Shown one piece after another: positions 35,608-44,966 of a stretch of DNA of 64,000 bases. The stretch's first letter is position 1; each line of letters starts with the position of its first letter. Origin of the DNA: DATDPM01 sp963841995 (GTDB lineage: Bacteria; Pseudomonadota; Alphaproteobacteria; DATDPM01); the NCBI GenBank assembly GCA_963841995.1, contig CAWJEX010000002.1:231814-295813 (forward strand). Direction: 5' to 3'. Below the pieces are notes generated by a model. The model worked only from the letters and a program-made list of their open reading frames with translations. It had not been told where the DNA came from and made no database searches. Position numbers and translations under genes: made by a program.

Positions 35608-35621
35608 CTGACATTGGTCAG
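35608..35621 (+). promoter_or_regulatory. Candidate lux box upstream of the autoinducer synthase gene
   Basis: CTGACATTGGTCAG is an inverted repeat with 5-bp arms and a 4-bp centre, ending 17 bases before the luxI ATG. It is similar in design to LuxR-type boxes (CTGnnnn...CAG). The position suggests activation or, as it is close to the start, repression by the neighbouring LuxR protein. Confidence 0.6.
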
Positions 35622-35638
35622 AGCGGTTGGAGGCGTAG

Positions 35639-36277
35639 ATGGCCCACACGATTCAAATTCACGAACCGATGAGCCCGCTCGCGCCGCGTTTGTTGCGTGA
35701 GATGTTCGAATTGCGGCATCGCGTCTTCAAGGAACGGATGGGTTGGGATGTGGGCTTTCTCAACGACATGGAGCGCGACTGCTATGACCTCATGTCGCCC
35801 GTCTACGCCGTCGCGGAAGATAGCTCGGGCCCGGTCGACGGCTGTTGGCGCCTCATGCCCACCACGGGTCCGTACCTGCTGAAGGACGTCTTCCCGTCGT
35901 TGCTTTACGACCATACGGCGCCGGCGAGTCCGCGCGTATGGGAAGCAAGTCGTTTCGCTGTCGATACCACCCGCGGGCACACCCGGCCGGGCGCGGTCAA
36001 GGAAACGACCGCGATCCTCATGGCGGCTCTTCTCGAGTTCGGCCTCTCCTTCGGCATTGAGAGAATCATCGCCGTCTCAGACTTGCGCTTCGAGCGGGTG
36101 CTCCAGCGCGGAGGACTTAGGACACACCGTTTCGGCCAGCCGCAGGTGGTGGGAAACACGCGAGCTGTTGCCGGTTGGTTCGATGTCACGCGCGAGAACC
36201 TTGAGCGCGTTCGTACCACGAATGCAATCGCGAGGCTCGCGCTGTGGAGAAATCTCGATCAGATCCAAGCAGCGTAA
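35639..36277 (+). CDS. LuxI-family acyl-homoserine lactone synthase
   Basis: A 212-aa autoinducer synthase. The conserved residues are visible: Arg28 and Phe30 in RHRVFKER, Trp36, Asp47 and Asp50 in ERDCYD, Arg71 in GCWRLMPT, and Glu102 and Arg105 in WEASRFAVD. The family makes acyl-homoserine lactones from S-adenosylmethionine and an acyl donor (acyl-ACP or, in some Rhizobiales, aryl-CoA); which donor is used cannot be read from the sequence. GGAGGCGTAG precedes ATG. Followed by a small gene, a P450 and a receiver protein on the same strand. Confidence 0.95.
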   Translation: MAHTIQIHEPMSPLAPRLLREMFELRHRVFKERMGWDVGFLNDMERDCYDLMSPVYAVAEDSSGPVDGCWRLMPTTGPYLLKDVFPSLLYDHTAPASPRVWEASRFAVDTTRGHTRPGAVKETTAILMAALLEFGLSFGIERIIAVSDLRFERVLQRGGLRTHRFGQPQVVGNTRAVAGWFDVTRENLERVRTTNAIARLALWRNLDQIQAA

Positions 36278-36294
36278 TTACTGAAGAGGCTAGC

Positions 36295-36516
36295 GTGCGA
36301 CACGATGGCAATCGAAAATCTGAAAACTCGGGCCACAAACAACCTATTGGTACACAGTGCACGAACGTCCGGGCCCTGTACGACTGCCTCTCCTACTTGA
36401 TGGAGGAGGCACGAGACGCGGAATTTCACGAACTCGCGCACCTGATTGGAGTTGCGGCGAAGTCGGCCGAAGACGCAATGCGTGACCTGATCAACGGCAC
36501 AAAGGGCACCCAATAG
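36295..36516 (+). CDS. Small protein between luxI and P450 genes
   Basis: A 73-aa protein. GTG 36295 is preferred because GAAGAGG lies just upstream; GTG 36244, overlapping luxI, would add 17 residues. The C-terminal half reads ALYDCLSYLMEEARDAEFHE and LIGVAAKSAEDAMRDL, helical and acidic. Small helical genes with this pattern are found next to some rhizobial luxI genes, as far as I recall. No function known. Confidence 0.6.
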   Translation: MRHDGNRKSENSGHKQPIGTQCTNVRALYDCLSYLMEEARDAEFHELAHLIGVAAKSAEDAMRDLINGTKGTQ

Positions 36517-36535
36517 GAACTCGAGGGAGGATACA

Positions 36536-37909
36536 GTGGTCGAACTCATCACCAAAGCGCCGGGGCCGGCGGGCTCGTTCGGCTTAGGCGTTCTGCCCGC
36601 GTTGCGGCGGGACCCCTTGCGATTCGCGGTAAAGGCCGCACGGGCCTACGGTGACGTCGTGCGCTTCCGGCTCGGGCCCAAGAATCTTTTTCTGCTTAAT
36701 CACCCCTCTCTGGTTGAGCACGTCCTGCTCGGGAACGCACAGAATTATCGCAAGAGCGAATTCTACGAGAGGCTCAAGCCATTGTTCGGAGAAGGCCTCA
36801 TCGTCTCGGAAGGCGCCGAGTGGCGCAATCAGCGAGGCGCAGCAGCGCCCGCATTCCATACGGAGAGCCTGACGCGCATCGCCTACCAATGCACGGAATT
36901 GACTTCTCAGATGCTTGATCGATGGGAAGACCGCGCCGCGACCGTAACACCTGTGGATGTTTCGGCAGAGATGATGCGCCTAACGCTTGGCGTCGTGCTT
37001 GCCGGACTATTCTCGATGAAGCTGAACGAGCGCGATGAAGACGAGCTTTTTCAGGCCATCACAATTGTGCTGCGTGCCGCAGAACATCGCATCTGGTCGG
37101 TGAACCCGTTCGTGGGGGTCGTTCCGACGGCTGACAACCGCAGCTTCCAAAGGGCGCTCAACACTCTTGATCGGTTCGTTTACCGGATCATCGCCGAGCA
37201 CCGGGCGCATCCGGAGCGTTATGACGATCTTCTAAGCATGATGATGCGGGCGCGACACTCCGGGACCAAGCGACCGTACACAGATAAGCAACTGCGTGAT
37301 CAGATCATCTTCATGATACTGGCCGGCCACGAGACGACGGCTTCCGCCCTAGCGTGGACGTGGTACCTGCTGTCGTCTCATCCCGAGGTGGCTCGACGCC
37401 TTTCGCAAGAGCATGCGGATCGGCCCGACGGGCCACCCGAGTTCGAAGACCTTGCCGGAATGCCGTACACGCAAATGGTCTTCGAGGAAGCCATGCGACT
37501 TTATCCTCCGGCCTGGACAATCTCCCGCACTGCTCTGGGACCGGACGAATTCGGGGGCTACGCCGTTCCGAAAGGCACCTCGGTCATGATCTGTCCGTAC
37601 GTGGTTCACCGCGACGAGCGATTCTGGCCCAATCCCGAGGCGTTCGATCCCGAGCGCTTCAAGCCAGACGCCGCGAAAGCGCGGCCACGCTTCTCATACT
37701 TTCCATTCAGCGGCGGGCCTCGGGCGTGTATCGGAAGCCGCTTTGCCATGATCGAGGCAAAGATCGTTCTCGCGATGGTCTCGCGTCGGTTCACCCTGCA
37801 CTTGGTGCCCGGCCAAACCATCGAGGTCGAACCGATGATTTCGCTTCGTCCGCGACATGGGCTCTTTATGACGCCGTATCGTGCCAGCTCCCTTCGCCGA
37901 GCAGCGTGA
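36536..37909 (+). CDS. Cytochrome P450
   Basis: A 457-aa P450 from GTG 36536, with GAGGGAGG upstream. All family landmarks are present: AGHETTASAL (I helix, oxygen activation), EEAMRLYPP (ExxR of the K helix), PERF, and the haem loop FSGGPRACIG with ligand Cys398. No membrane anchor is visible, so it is a soluble bacterial enzyme needing a separate electron donor; none is encoded nearby. Its place after luxI suggests expression with the quorum-sensing genes, possibly to make or modify a secondary metabolite. The substrate is unknown. Confidence 0.95.
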   Translation: MVELITKAPGPAGSFGLGVLPALRRDPLRFAVKAARAYGDVVRFRLGPKNLFLLNHPSLVEHVLLGNAQNYRKSEFYERLKPLFGEGLIVSEGAEWRNQRGAAAPAFHTESLTRIAYQCTELTSQMLDRWEDRAATVTPVDVSAEMMRLTLGVVLAGLFSMKLNERDEDELFQAITIVLRAAEHRIWSVNPFVGVVPTADNRSFQRALNTLDRFVYRIIAEHRAHPERYDDLLSMMMRARHSGTKRPYTDKQLRDQIIFMILAGHETTASALAWTWYLLSSHPEVARRLSQEHADRPDGPPEFEDLAGMPYTQMVFEEAMRLYPPAWTISRTALGPDEFGGYAVPKGTSVMICPYVVHRDERFWPNPEAFDPERFKPDAAKARPRFSYFPFSGGPRACIGSRFAMIEAKIVLAMVSRRFTLHLVPGQTIEVEPMISLRPRHGLFMTPYRASSLRRAA

Positions 37910-37927
37910 CCGGGAGAGCAGTGGCCG

Positions 37928-38323
37928 ATGGCATGTATCTTGGTTGTCGATAAGGACGACCGTTTTCGCGTCGACCTGTGCACCAGGCTTACGCATGCGG
38001 GTTATTTGGCGGTTGCAGCAGCCAGCGGCCTTGAAGCAACTAGTCTGCTACTACGTTATCACCCCGATGTGGTGATCAGCGAAGTCGTGATGCCGGAAAT
38101 GGATGGCATCGAACTTATCCGTTACATCAAGAAGCAGTCGCTGATTCCCTGGATCATCGCGCTCCATGAGGAAACCAAAGACGGAGGCTACTCTTACCTG
38201 AAAATGGCCGAAAGAACCGGCGCTGATTTCACCGTCGCCAAGCCGTGCGATGTGGATGCACTGACGGCGTTGGTAGGAAATGTTCTCAAACAGGCGCCCA
38301 AACATTCTTCCTCTTTGACCTAA
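37928..38323 (+). CDS. Degenerate response-regulator receiver protein
   Basis: A 131-aa stand-alone receiver domain: CILVVDKDDRF at the start, DVVISEVVMPEMDGIEL in the middle and FTVAKPCDVDAL near the end. The phosphoacceptor Asp is replaced by Glu52 and the second residue of the acidic pocket is Lys9; the conserved Lys (AKP) remains, and the Thr/Ser switch position appears to be His. It probably cannot be phosphorylated, and Glu52 may mimic the active state. Starts 18 bases after the P450 stop, so likely co-transcribed. Confidence 0.85.
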   Translation: MACILVVDKDDRFRVDLCTRLTHAGYLAVAAASGLEATSLLLRYHPDVVISEVVMPEMDGIELIRYIKKQSLIPWIIALHEETKDGGYSYLKMAERTGADFTVAKPCDVDALTALVGNVLKQAPKHSSSLT

Positions 38324-39115
38324 TGGCGAGAGGTTCCAATCTCTGTCCTCAACCTCATCAAAATCGTCCGGCTTGGTTGCGCGCTTGCGCGTAGCTCGCA
38401 ATCGGGCACGGTTACCCGTGCTTCGCGCTCTATCGGCCCTGATCGTCTGCTGCCGCTTCGAAAGACCCTAAGTCTCCGGTATTTCATGAAGGAACTGGCA
38501 GCAAATCAGAATTGGGCAAGGCCCTAACTCATTGGGGTAGCGAGCTCCCCTAAGAAGCCGTTGGGCTAGACGTGCGGCGCAAAGGCGAGGCACAACTACC
38601 TTAAATTCGCAGCCCCGCATCACGGAAATCCTTGGTCTTCTTGGCCGAATCTAGATCACTGGCTCTCGTCCAGTTTCACCGATTTGAATTTTTGTAAATC
38701 GGCGTGGGGTCACAGCGGTTATCGGCCTCCAATCGGGACCCCCGTGTCGCTCAATTAAGCGAATGATTTCGCCAGGAAATTCGATATTGAGTTGGGGTCA
38801 CTGTTCGGCGCCGAAAGGGGTCAACGCACTACGCCGAATCACACGCACACTCACCAAGCAATACGGCGAAAAAGCAGCGAGTCACCGACAGCCCGGCGTG
38901 AGCGGCGACGTCTGGTTCGGGTCATCTCCAGCGGTCGGGGCGATGTTGGACCGGGACGGGTTAACCCTCGACAGCAGACCTTAAGGGGCATCACCACTTA
39001 GGGACGCTCGGTGCCAAAAGCGGAAATTCTTGAGTGGCAACGTTCAGGTTATCGACCTCTGTTGATTCGACATTTCTCGGTCGCGCACAGGGTCACTATG
39101 CGAATAAATGGCCGC
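38324..39115. other. Intergenic stretch with several dispersed repeats
   Basis: No supported gene in nearly 800 bases. About 38480-38650 is a diverged copy (C) of the repeat family A-E. About 38925-38985 matches 47658-47715 (CAGCGGTCGGGGCGATGT, ACCGGGACGGGTT, CAGCAGACCTT / GAGCAGACCTT). GTGCCAAAAGCGG at 39011 recurs at 41265 and 49169. The stretch looks like a mosaic of repeat pieces. Confidence 0.65.
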
Positions 39116-40013
39116 TCAAATCCGATCGAAAATCAGCCTTGTGCTTGCATCGCGACTTGTCTGAAAGATCGAGATTGCCGGATTGATCTCCTTCGCCTTG
39201 GAGACCACATCCTCCTTATCGTCTTTCGTCATCGCGAGCCCGAGGTAAAGCTCGGTAATTTCTTCCGGATGATACGGAAGCGCATCCCACGGCGGCTCGC
39301 CTTCACGAAGCGGTATCGCAAGCCGGTACTCGGCTTCACGCTGCCAACGAAGCGTTTTTGTATATATGATCTTCTCGATAATCGCTCTCACTTGGGCTTC
39401 GTGATCTCCAAATAGACTGTCTGCGATAAAGCCCAGCACGTCGTCATAAATCGGAGGCCGCTTTTCACGATACTCAACCGGTCGAAAAAGCTGAAATTTG
39501 GAATCCATTGCAACGCTCGGCTCAATTCGAAGCATGATGCCTTTGTGGTTTTCGGCATAGCTCGACCACATTTCTTCGGAATCCCTATGCGCAGTGACGC
39601 AAAAGACGCGATAGTCCTGCATGAATTCATTGATCTCTTTGACGAATACCTTAGACCGCTCGCGCATGTGCTCAACATCAAAGATCGAACTCGTAGCCTT
39701 CCTTGATTAGCTCAGCCTTTACGATCTCTGCCGCCTTCGGGTTCGTCCGATAAACTTGCTGAATGAGTGCAAGCTCCTCCTTCAAAGGTGAGCCGCAGGT
39801 CGGCGGGTCATTGAGGTGCTGAAGGATTACGTCGGTGAAAACATTCGTGTGCTTCTTCAGCACGGCCTCGGTGTCCTCTGAAAAGATGCTCTGAACCGTT
39901 AAGTCTTCCGTATCGTTGAAGTCCGAAGGTTTGGAATGTTTGAACGTCCGGCTGCCGAGTGTGAGCTTCGCACCTCGAACATCAAGATACTTGTAAAGGG
40001 GTGGAAGTGCCAT
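39116..40013 (-). pseudogene. DUF2971-family protein, frameshifted
   Basis: Two frames together give a protein of about 295 aa. The first part (40013 to about 39680) starts PPLYKYLDVRGAKLTLGSRTF with KPSDFNDTED, the typical DUF2971 beginning. The second part (from 39667) continues with VFCVTAHRDSEEMWSSYAEN, HKGIMLRIE and ending FDRI. The break is at about 39680, after KEGYEFD. DUF2971 proteins often lie in accessory and defence-rich regions; their activity is not established to my knowledge. Either a pseudogene or a single-base error. Confidence 0.75.
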
Positions 40014-40222
40014 TCACCCGTCCAATCCGTAAGGAGCGACACACCCCGCCCTGTCAGAAGAGGCCAGTTTCTAAGAATACACTTGCGACATCTTGTTGCC
40101 GACCCCACGCGACATCTAGGACCGCTAGGCCTTGCATAACTGGTAGAGATTTTGTGTGGTCCGTCTCCTTCGTGCGGTTGGGGCGATCGAGGGCACGATT
40201 AAACCTACGGCGCACATGCGGC

Positions 40223-41035
40223 CTATTCAATCGGACGGCACTGAGCCGGTATTCCGACAGCTCCTTGCTTGAGATCATCGATCGCACGATACACCCCGGC
40301 AAGGCCCGTCAATGCCGACGCCTTGCTAAAAGCGACGCCAGACCGCGCCACTTTGCCAGGGTGCAATAAGTTTCTTGCATCTTTGGCCAGACGTGCCTGG
40401 TTAGCTGCATCAGCGCTGATTAGCTGCATTTTAGTTGCTTCATCAATGAGCTCGGTCAGATGCATCTTCTCTAAGGATATTTTGCGCCGCCCATTATCCA
40501 ACCTACCGGCCAATTCCGAGTCCGACAAGTCCGACTGTTTTAGCGCCCACAGCAACAGAGCCTCCAGTGCTCCACCCGCAAAGACGGTTGCGCCCATCCA
40601 CTCTCGGGCATTGAAATCCGTCCATGCAGCGTGAATGCGATCCTGGATGCCAACCCGTGTGTCGAGGTCGGCTATGAACGGTAATTCCGGCTCGGGGGGT
40701 GGCTGTTCGTCGCGACATTCTTTCATCAGCCGGCGAATGCGCTCGACAGGGTCCTTACCGTAGACATCTCTTACGGGATTTACATCCCCGACAGCCCATC
40801 GTGGTAGCGCCGTGGCGAGCACCGCGCGGCAGCGCGTAAACTCTAGGTATTCGCGGAAAGGCAGATCAATTACCTGCGGTGGAAGTTGATCGAGTAGCAA
40901 AAGAAGCGCGTGAACTTCGGCTCGCTTTTGAGCCGTGATCGCCTGAGAATATATTTCATTCCGCGTCGGGCCGAACAAGTCATCGATTGCTTCAACAATT
41001 TGACTTGGAAGGATGATGGGCATTGGCAAATCCAT
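40223..41035 (-). CDS. Hypothetical protein, possibly DUF4145-like at the C-terminus
   Basis: A 270-aa soluble protein. The C-terminal half, with AGGALEALLLWALKQ, IDEATKMQLISADAAN and ARLAKDARNLLHPGK, resembles the HEPN/DUF4145 type of helical domain, in which an R-N/D-LxHP-like motif is frequent. The N-terminal half is unassigned. Start ATG 41035 has no strong ribosome-binding site. The neighbour DUF2971 pseudogene runs in the same direction. Confidence 0.6.
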   Translation of the reverse strand: MDLPMPIILPSQIVEAIDDLFGPTRNEIYSQAITAQKRAEVHALLLLLDQLPPQVIDLPFREYLEFTRCRAVLATALPRWAVGDVNPVRDVYGKDPVERIRRLMKECRDEQPPPEPELPFIADLDTRVGIQDRIHAAWTDFNAREWMGATVFAGGALEALLLWALKQSDLSDSELAGRLDNGRRKISLEKMHLTELIDEATKMQLISADAANQARLAKDARNLLHPGKVARSGVAFSKASALTGLAGVYRAIDDLKQGAVGIPAQCRPIE

Positions 41036-41548
41036 CCAGTGGCTGTTCGTCGTAGCAATCTAAATTACGCTAACATCGATATGAATGAGAGCCCCCATCT
41101 GACCCTTCCGGCCCCCTTTTGGGAAAAGCGGAAGGCCTGGCAGCATTCAGCTCTTAGCGCTTGGCTAGGCCATGAACCCATAAATCCGGATCGACAGCCG
41201 CGCGCGGGCTTCCACTTCCGAACCGAAGACGGCCATTCTTCACCTGTCGCGCGATGTCGTAGAGGTGCCAAAAGCGGCCTTGAGATTGCCAAGCCAACGG
41301 TATCGGTGAACAGGGCTTCACCCACCATTCTTCGTTCACGTGCAAACAAATACAGCGGCTCCCCGACGGAGCCGCCACCAAGAAATTCTTTGATGCTCTG
41401 TCTTACCTAGCCTTGCGGCGTCGTCGCGTCGCGTTGATTTAGTGCCTTGTTCTCTGAGAGAGACCGAGGTTTTGCTACCTTGCCAAATGGCTCGCCGGCT
41501 CCGATAATGCATCTCGCGCAAAAGTTGTAGTCCAGTCGGCCATTCCCG
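41036..41548. other. Intergenic stretch with a dispersed repeat
   Basis: No supported gene. 41207-41275 resembles 11841-11911, and the GTGCCAAAAGCGG motif lies at its end. The remainder has nothing recognisable. Confidence 0.5.
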
Positions 41549-41838
41549 ATGCTGGCGAGTTTCGATTTTATCCGTCCGCGGTATCATCTTGTTTTCGGCC
41601 TCACTCTTGCTTTGCTTTCTGGATGCGAAAGCACCTCGAATATCGCCGATCAGGGAGCTTGGCAGAAAGCCCAGGCGTCCGTCGATGCGTCGATTGTTTT
41701 CGGCCGCATTATCTGGATAGAAAACGGGGAAGAGAAGCACAACGGAAGTTCCGTCTTCGAATGGTCGATCGCACCCCGGTTGCTGCGCCTCGATGATCGC
41801 ACGACCATCAACGGCGAATTTGATTCTGATGGACGGTT
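41549..41838 (+). pseudogene. Lipoprotein gene, 5' part, interrupted by IS21 element
   Basis: Begins with a lipoprotein signal (YHLVFGLTLALLSGCEST, acylated Cys about 27). It reads on through IVFGRIIWIENGEE and RLDDRTTINGEFDSDG to the insertion point. Joined with 44509-44896, and removing one copy of the 7-bp duplication GACGGTT, it gives one open frame of 225 codons. The mature protein has beta-rich stretches; the function is unknown. Confidence 0.85.
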
Positions 41839-41959
41839 ATAGCGCGACAATCTGGGTGAGAACGGCGCGTCAATCAGGATGAGACGAGGCGGCCGAGCGA
41901 GTTCATCATTGTCGCTGGCCGCGATCTTGACAAGTGCTTTGATTGACGGCGCGCGTCAA

Positions 41960-42780
41960 TCAATCATCGGCGGTCTCGGTATTCTTGGTTGTAGCGTGTA
42001 CGGCTGGGCGGCCTGGCCCGCGTTTTCGATCGAGCGCGGCACGCCGCCGATAGCTCTCGACGTTCATCTCCAGGATTGTGGCGTGATGCACGAGGCGATC
42101 GATGGCGGCGAGCGTCATGGCCTGATCGGGGAAGATCTTGCCCCATTCACCGAACGGCTGATTGGCGGTGATGAGCATCGATCGCCGCTCGTAGCGCGCG
42201 GCGATCAACTCGAACAGGACGCTGGTCTCGGCCTGATCTTTGGTGACATAGGCGATGTCGTCGAGGATCAACAGATCATAGCGATCGAGCTTGGCGATGG
42301 CGCTTTCAAGCGTCAACTCGCGCCGTGCGACCTGCAGTCTTTGGACGAGATCCGTGGTTCGGGCGAACAGCACGCGCCAGCCGTTTTCGATCAAGGCGAG
42401 GCCGAGCGCTGCCGACAGATGGCTCTTGCCGCCGCCGGGCGGACCGAACAGCAGGATGTTGGCGCCTTTCTCGAGCCAGTGTCACCCGACGCGAGCGCCA
42501 TCACCTGTGCCTTCGAGACCATTGGCACGGACGTGAAGTCGAAGGTGGCGAACGTCTTGCCGGCGGGCAGTCTCGCCTCAGCCATGTGCCGCTCGATGCG
42601 GCGGCGGTTGCGATCAGCCATCTCGTGCTCGGCGAGCGCGGCGAGGAAACGGGCCGCCGGCCACCCTTCCTTGTCGGATTGCTCGGCGAGCTTGGCCCAT
42701 ATCAGCTTGACACCCGGCAAGCGCAGCTCGCTGAGCAGCAACTCGACGCGCGCAGCGTCGATCGTGTTTACGTTGGTCAT
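41960..42780 (-). pseudogene. istB: IS21 ATPase IstB, frameshifted
   Basis: The helper ATPase of IS21 elements, about 270 aa over two frames. The N-terminal part has LLLSELRLPGVKLIWAKLAE and ends PMVSKAQVMALASGD. The frame then changes at about 42480, just before the Walker A loop GPPGGGKSH, and the second part continues with ENGWRVLFARTTDLVQRLQ and the Walker B LLILDDIAYV. Without an intact IstB, transposition should be impaired. A one-base sequence error is possible. Confidence 0.88.
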
Positions 42781-44324
42781 GCGACCACCTCCAGGCTGGA
42801 GGCGGGCTCGACGGCATGGACTGCCGCCAGCACGTCATAGGCGTTGAGCGGCACGAGAGGGACCTCGATCACCGGCACAGACCCCGCGGTTGGCCCGAAC
42901 CGCTCGCGCAGCACCGCCAGATCCGGCAACCGGCCGGCGTCGAGTTCCGCATTGATCGCGGTGGCCAGCTCGGCCTCGCAGCCGCGGTCGTGCGCCAGCG
43001 CCAGCAGCTCGACCGTAACCTTGCAGGCCCTTTTGTCGCCAGCCTCGGCGCGCAATGCCTCGAATGCCCGGGCGTAAGCGGGACGCGGGAACAGCTGGCT
43101 GCGGTAGACCAGATTGAGCAGCGCCATCGGCTTCTTGCGCAGCGCGTGGATAACGTGCCGGTAGTCGACGACGTGACCACCCTTGCTGTTCGAGAGCGGC
43201 CGCCCGCGCTGGAGCGTCATCATCGGCGTCGAGCCAAGGAAGCAGTCGAGCCTGTCGTCGTAGAGGTGTATCCGCAGTCGATGGCCGATCAGCCGCGATG
43301 GCGCCGTGTAGAAGACGCGGCGCAGGATGAAGCCGCCGCTCGAGGTGACGGTGACGATTTTCTCCTCGTAGTCGGCGGTGCGCCGCTTGGGCAGTTTGGC
43401 CAGGCTCGGCCGCTCCAGCTCGATCCGCTTGCGGGTGTGGGCATTACGCCGACCGACGATCTCGTCGATGAAGCGGCGGTAGCCGTCGAGATCGTCGAAG
43501 TCCCCGCTCCCGCGCAAGAGAAGCGCATCTTCGATCGCCCTCTTGAGATGGCCGTGCGCACTCTCGATCGAGCCATTCTCGTGCGCGACGCCAAGGTTGT
43601 TGCGCGTCGGCGTCATGCCGTAGTGGCGCATGAGGGCCTGATAGCGCTGGGTCAGGTCCTCCTGAGCGTTGCGGTCCAGATTGCGGAACGCGGCTGACAG
43701 GCTGTCGCTGCGATGCTCGTGCGGCACACCGCCGAGCGCCCACAACGCATTCTGCAGCCCCTCCGCCAAAGCGACGAAGCTTTCGCCGCCGAGAACGACG
43801 TGAGCGTGCTCAAAGCCCGAGAACGCCAGTCGGAAGTGGTAAAGCCGATGGTGTAGCGGCACGCCGGCGATCGTGATGCCGAGCGCGTTCGTGTCGGTGA
43901 AGTCAGAGAGGCCGAGACGGCCGGGCTCGTGTTCCTGTCGAAAGATGACGTCTTGCTCCGGCCCGGCCAAGGCGCGCCAGGCCCGCATGCGCCGTTCCAG
44001 CGTGCGCCGGATGCCAGGGCTGATCTCGGGATGGCGTCGTCGGATCTCTTCGAGAACGGCAATGGCGCGGATACCGGGTGCAGCCTTCAGGATCGGCACG
44101 ATCTCGGCGTCCCATACCGCGGCGAGCGGATCGGGCCGGCGACGGCTGCGCGGCTTCTTCTTTTGAGATGGCAGGCGCGGATCGTTCTCGATCCGGAAAC
44201 CGGTCGCCGGCGAAAAGCCGGCTTTGGCGGCGGCAACGTCAGTGCCGTGGGTCTTTCGGTAAATCATATACAACCTCATCTGGTGATCGGTTATGGGGAG
44301 GCCGGGCAAGGTCTGATCCCTCAA
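42777..44324 (-). CDS. istA: IS21 transposase IstA
   Basis: A 515-aa DDE transposase. The N-terminal HTH region includes MIYRKTHGTDVAAAKAGFS. The catalytic core has Asp in RLGLSDFTDTNALG, Asp in EHRSDSLSAAF and Glu in HENGSIESAHGHLKR, spaced as in the family. The C-terminal beta-barrel region follows. Its stop overlaps the istB start (ATGA region at 42777-42780). ATG 44324 gives the full length; ATG codons a little downstream (MRLYMIYRK) are possible starts. It looks intact. Confidence 0.93.
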   Translation of the reverse strand: MRDQTLPGLPITDHQMRLYMIYRKTHGTDVAAAKAGFSPATGFRIENDPRLPSQKKKPRSRRRPDPLAAVWDAEIVPILKAAPGIRAIAVLEEIRRRHPEISPGIRRTLERRMRAWRALAGPEQDVIFRQEHEPGRLGLSDFTDTNALGITIAGVPLHHRLYHFRLAFSGFEHAHVVLGGESFVALAEGLQNALWALGGVPHEHRSDSLSAAFRNLDRNAQEDLTQRYQALMRHYGMTPTRNNLGVAHENGSIESAHGHLKRAIEDALLLRGSGDFDDLDGYRRFIDEIVGRRNAHTRKRIELERPSLAKLPKRRTADYEEKIVTVTSSGGFILRRVFYTAPSRLIGHRLRIHLYDDRLDCFLGSTPMMTLQRGRPLSNSKGGHVVDYRHVIHALRKKPMALLNLVYRSQLFPRPAYARAFEALRAEAGDKRACKVTVELLALAHDRGCEAELATAINAELDAGRLPDLAVLRERFGPTAGSVPVIEVPLVPLNAYDVLAAVHAVEPASSLEVVA

Positions 44325-44508
44325 AGATTGAGATGAATCAGAAACTAACCCGGTCGCTCACGACCGCCAGACGAGTTTCGAAAAACCCGCCGCCGGGGGT
44401 GGACTACCGTCGGTCGGGCTACGCCCTCCCTCCTTCAGTCCACCCCCGGCGCATTCTCATCCTGATTGACGCTGCCCTCTCACCTTGATTGTCGCCGGGC
44501 AGACGGTT

Positions 44509-44896
44509 CCGGTGGCCGCTGAAAAAAGGCATTTATCTTATCGACCGGATCAACATTCGAGACCCGTGGTCGGGCAATTATTTTATTGTCCCAAAGGTTG
44601 CCTTCGCCGTACCGGCGAATGGCAAGGCGTACTATGTCGGAACGCTTAGGGCAAATGCGGCGTCGGAACGAACGCTGATCGGATCCCTTTCGGGCAAAGC
44701 GCACTTTTCCGTTGAGAACCGGATCGAAGAGGAAAAAGCGTATATCCAGAGTAAATTCAACGCGTCGCCAGGTCAGATCGACCAGTCGCTCATGGTGTTC
44801 GACGAAAAGCTTCCGCAGTCGATCGACAACACCCAAGAATACAACGATGCCATGCGAATCCTGAATGCACTGTTCTATGGCTTGTCCACTATGTAG
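44509..44896 (+). pseudogene. Lipoprotein gene, 3' part
   Basis: Continues the frame of 41549-41838 with RWPLKKGIYLIDRINIRDPW, then AFAVPANGKAYYVGTL and KAHFSVENRIEEEKAY, and ends YNDAMRILNALFYGL. No start or ribosome-binding site of its own. Separated from its first half by the IS21 element. Confidence 0.85.
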
Positions 44897-44966
44897 TGCC
44901 GAACCTCGTCGGCGTCGGCTTGCCACCAGCGTGGCCAGCAAACTGAGCCCGTTGTTGGAAACGACG

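Larger units (their letters stand above)
41839..44501 (-). mobile_element. IS21-family insertion sequence
   Basis: 2663 bp flanked by the direct repeat GACGGTT (41832-41838 and 44502-44508). Near both ends lie GCGACAATC and, further in, GCGTCAATCAGGATGAGA in inverted orientation. Removing the element and one repeat restores an uninterrupted lipoprotein frame, which fixes the boundaries. It carries istA and a frameshifted istB, read leftward. Confidence 0.93.

Noticed and set aside
42816..43697. 293-codon open frame on the plus strand
   Set aside because: It lies wholly antisense to istA, whose catalytic motifs are clear; composition follows from the codon use of the real gene.
41857..44482. 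IS21 boundaries at the TGAGA ends
   Set aside because: Those ends give no target duplication; the outer boundaries 41839-44501 give a 7-bp duplication and restore the lipoprotein frame.
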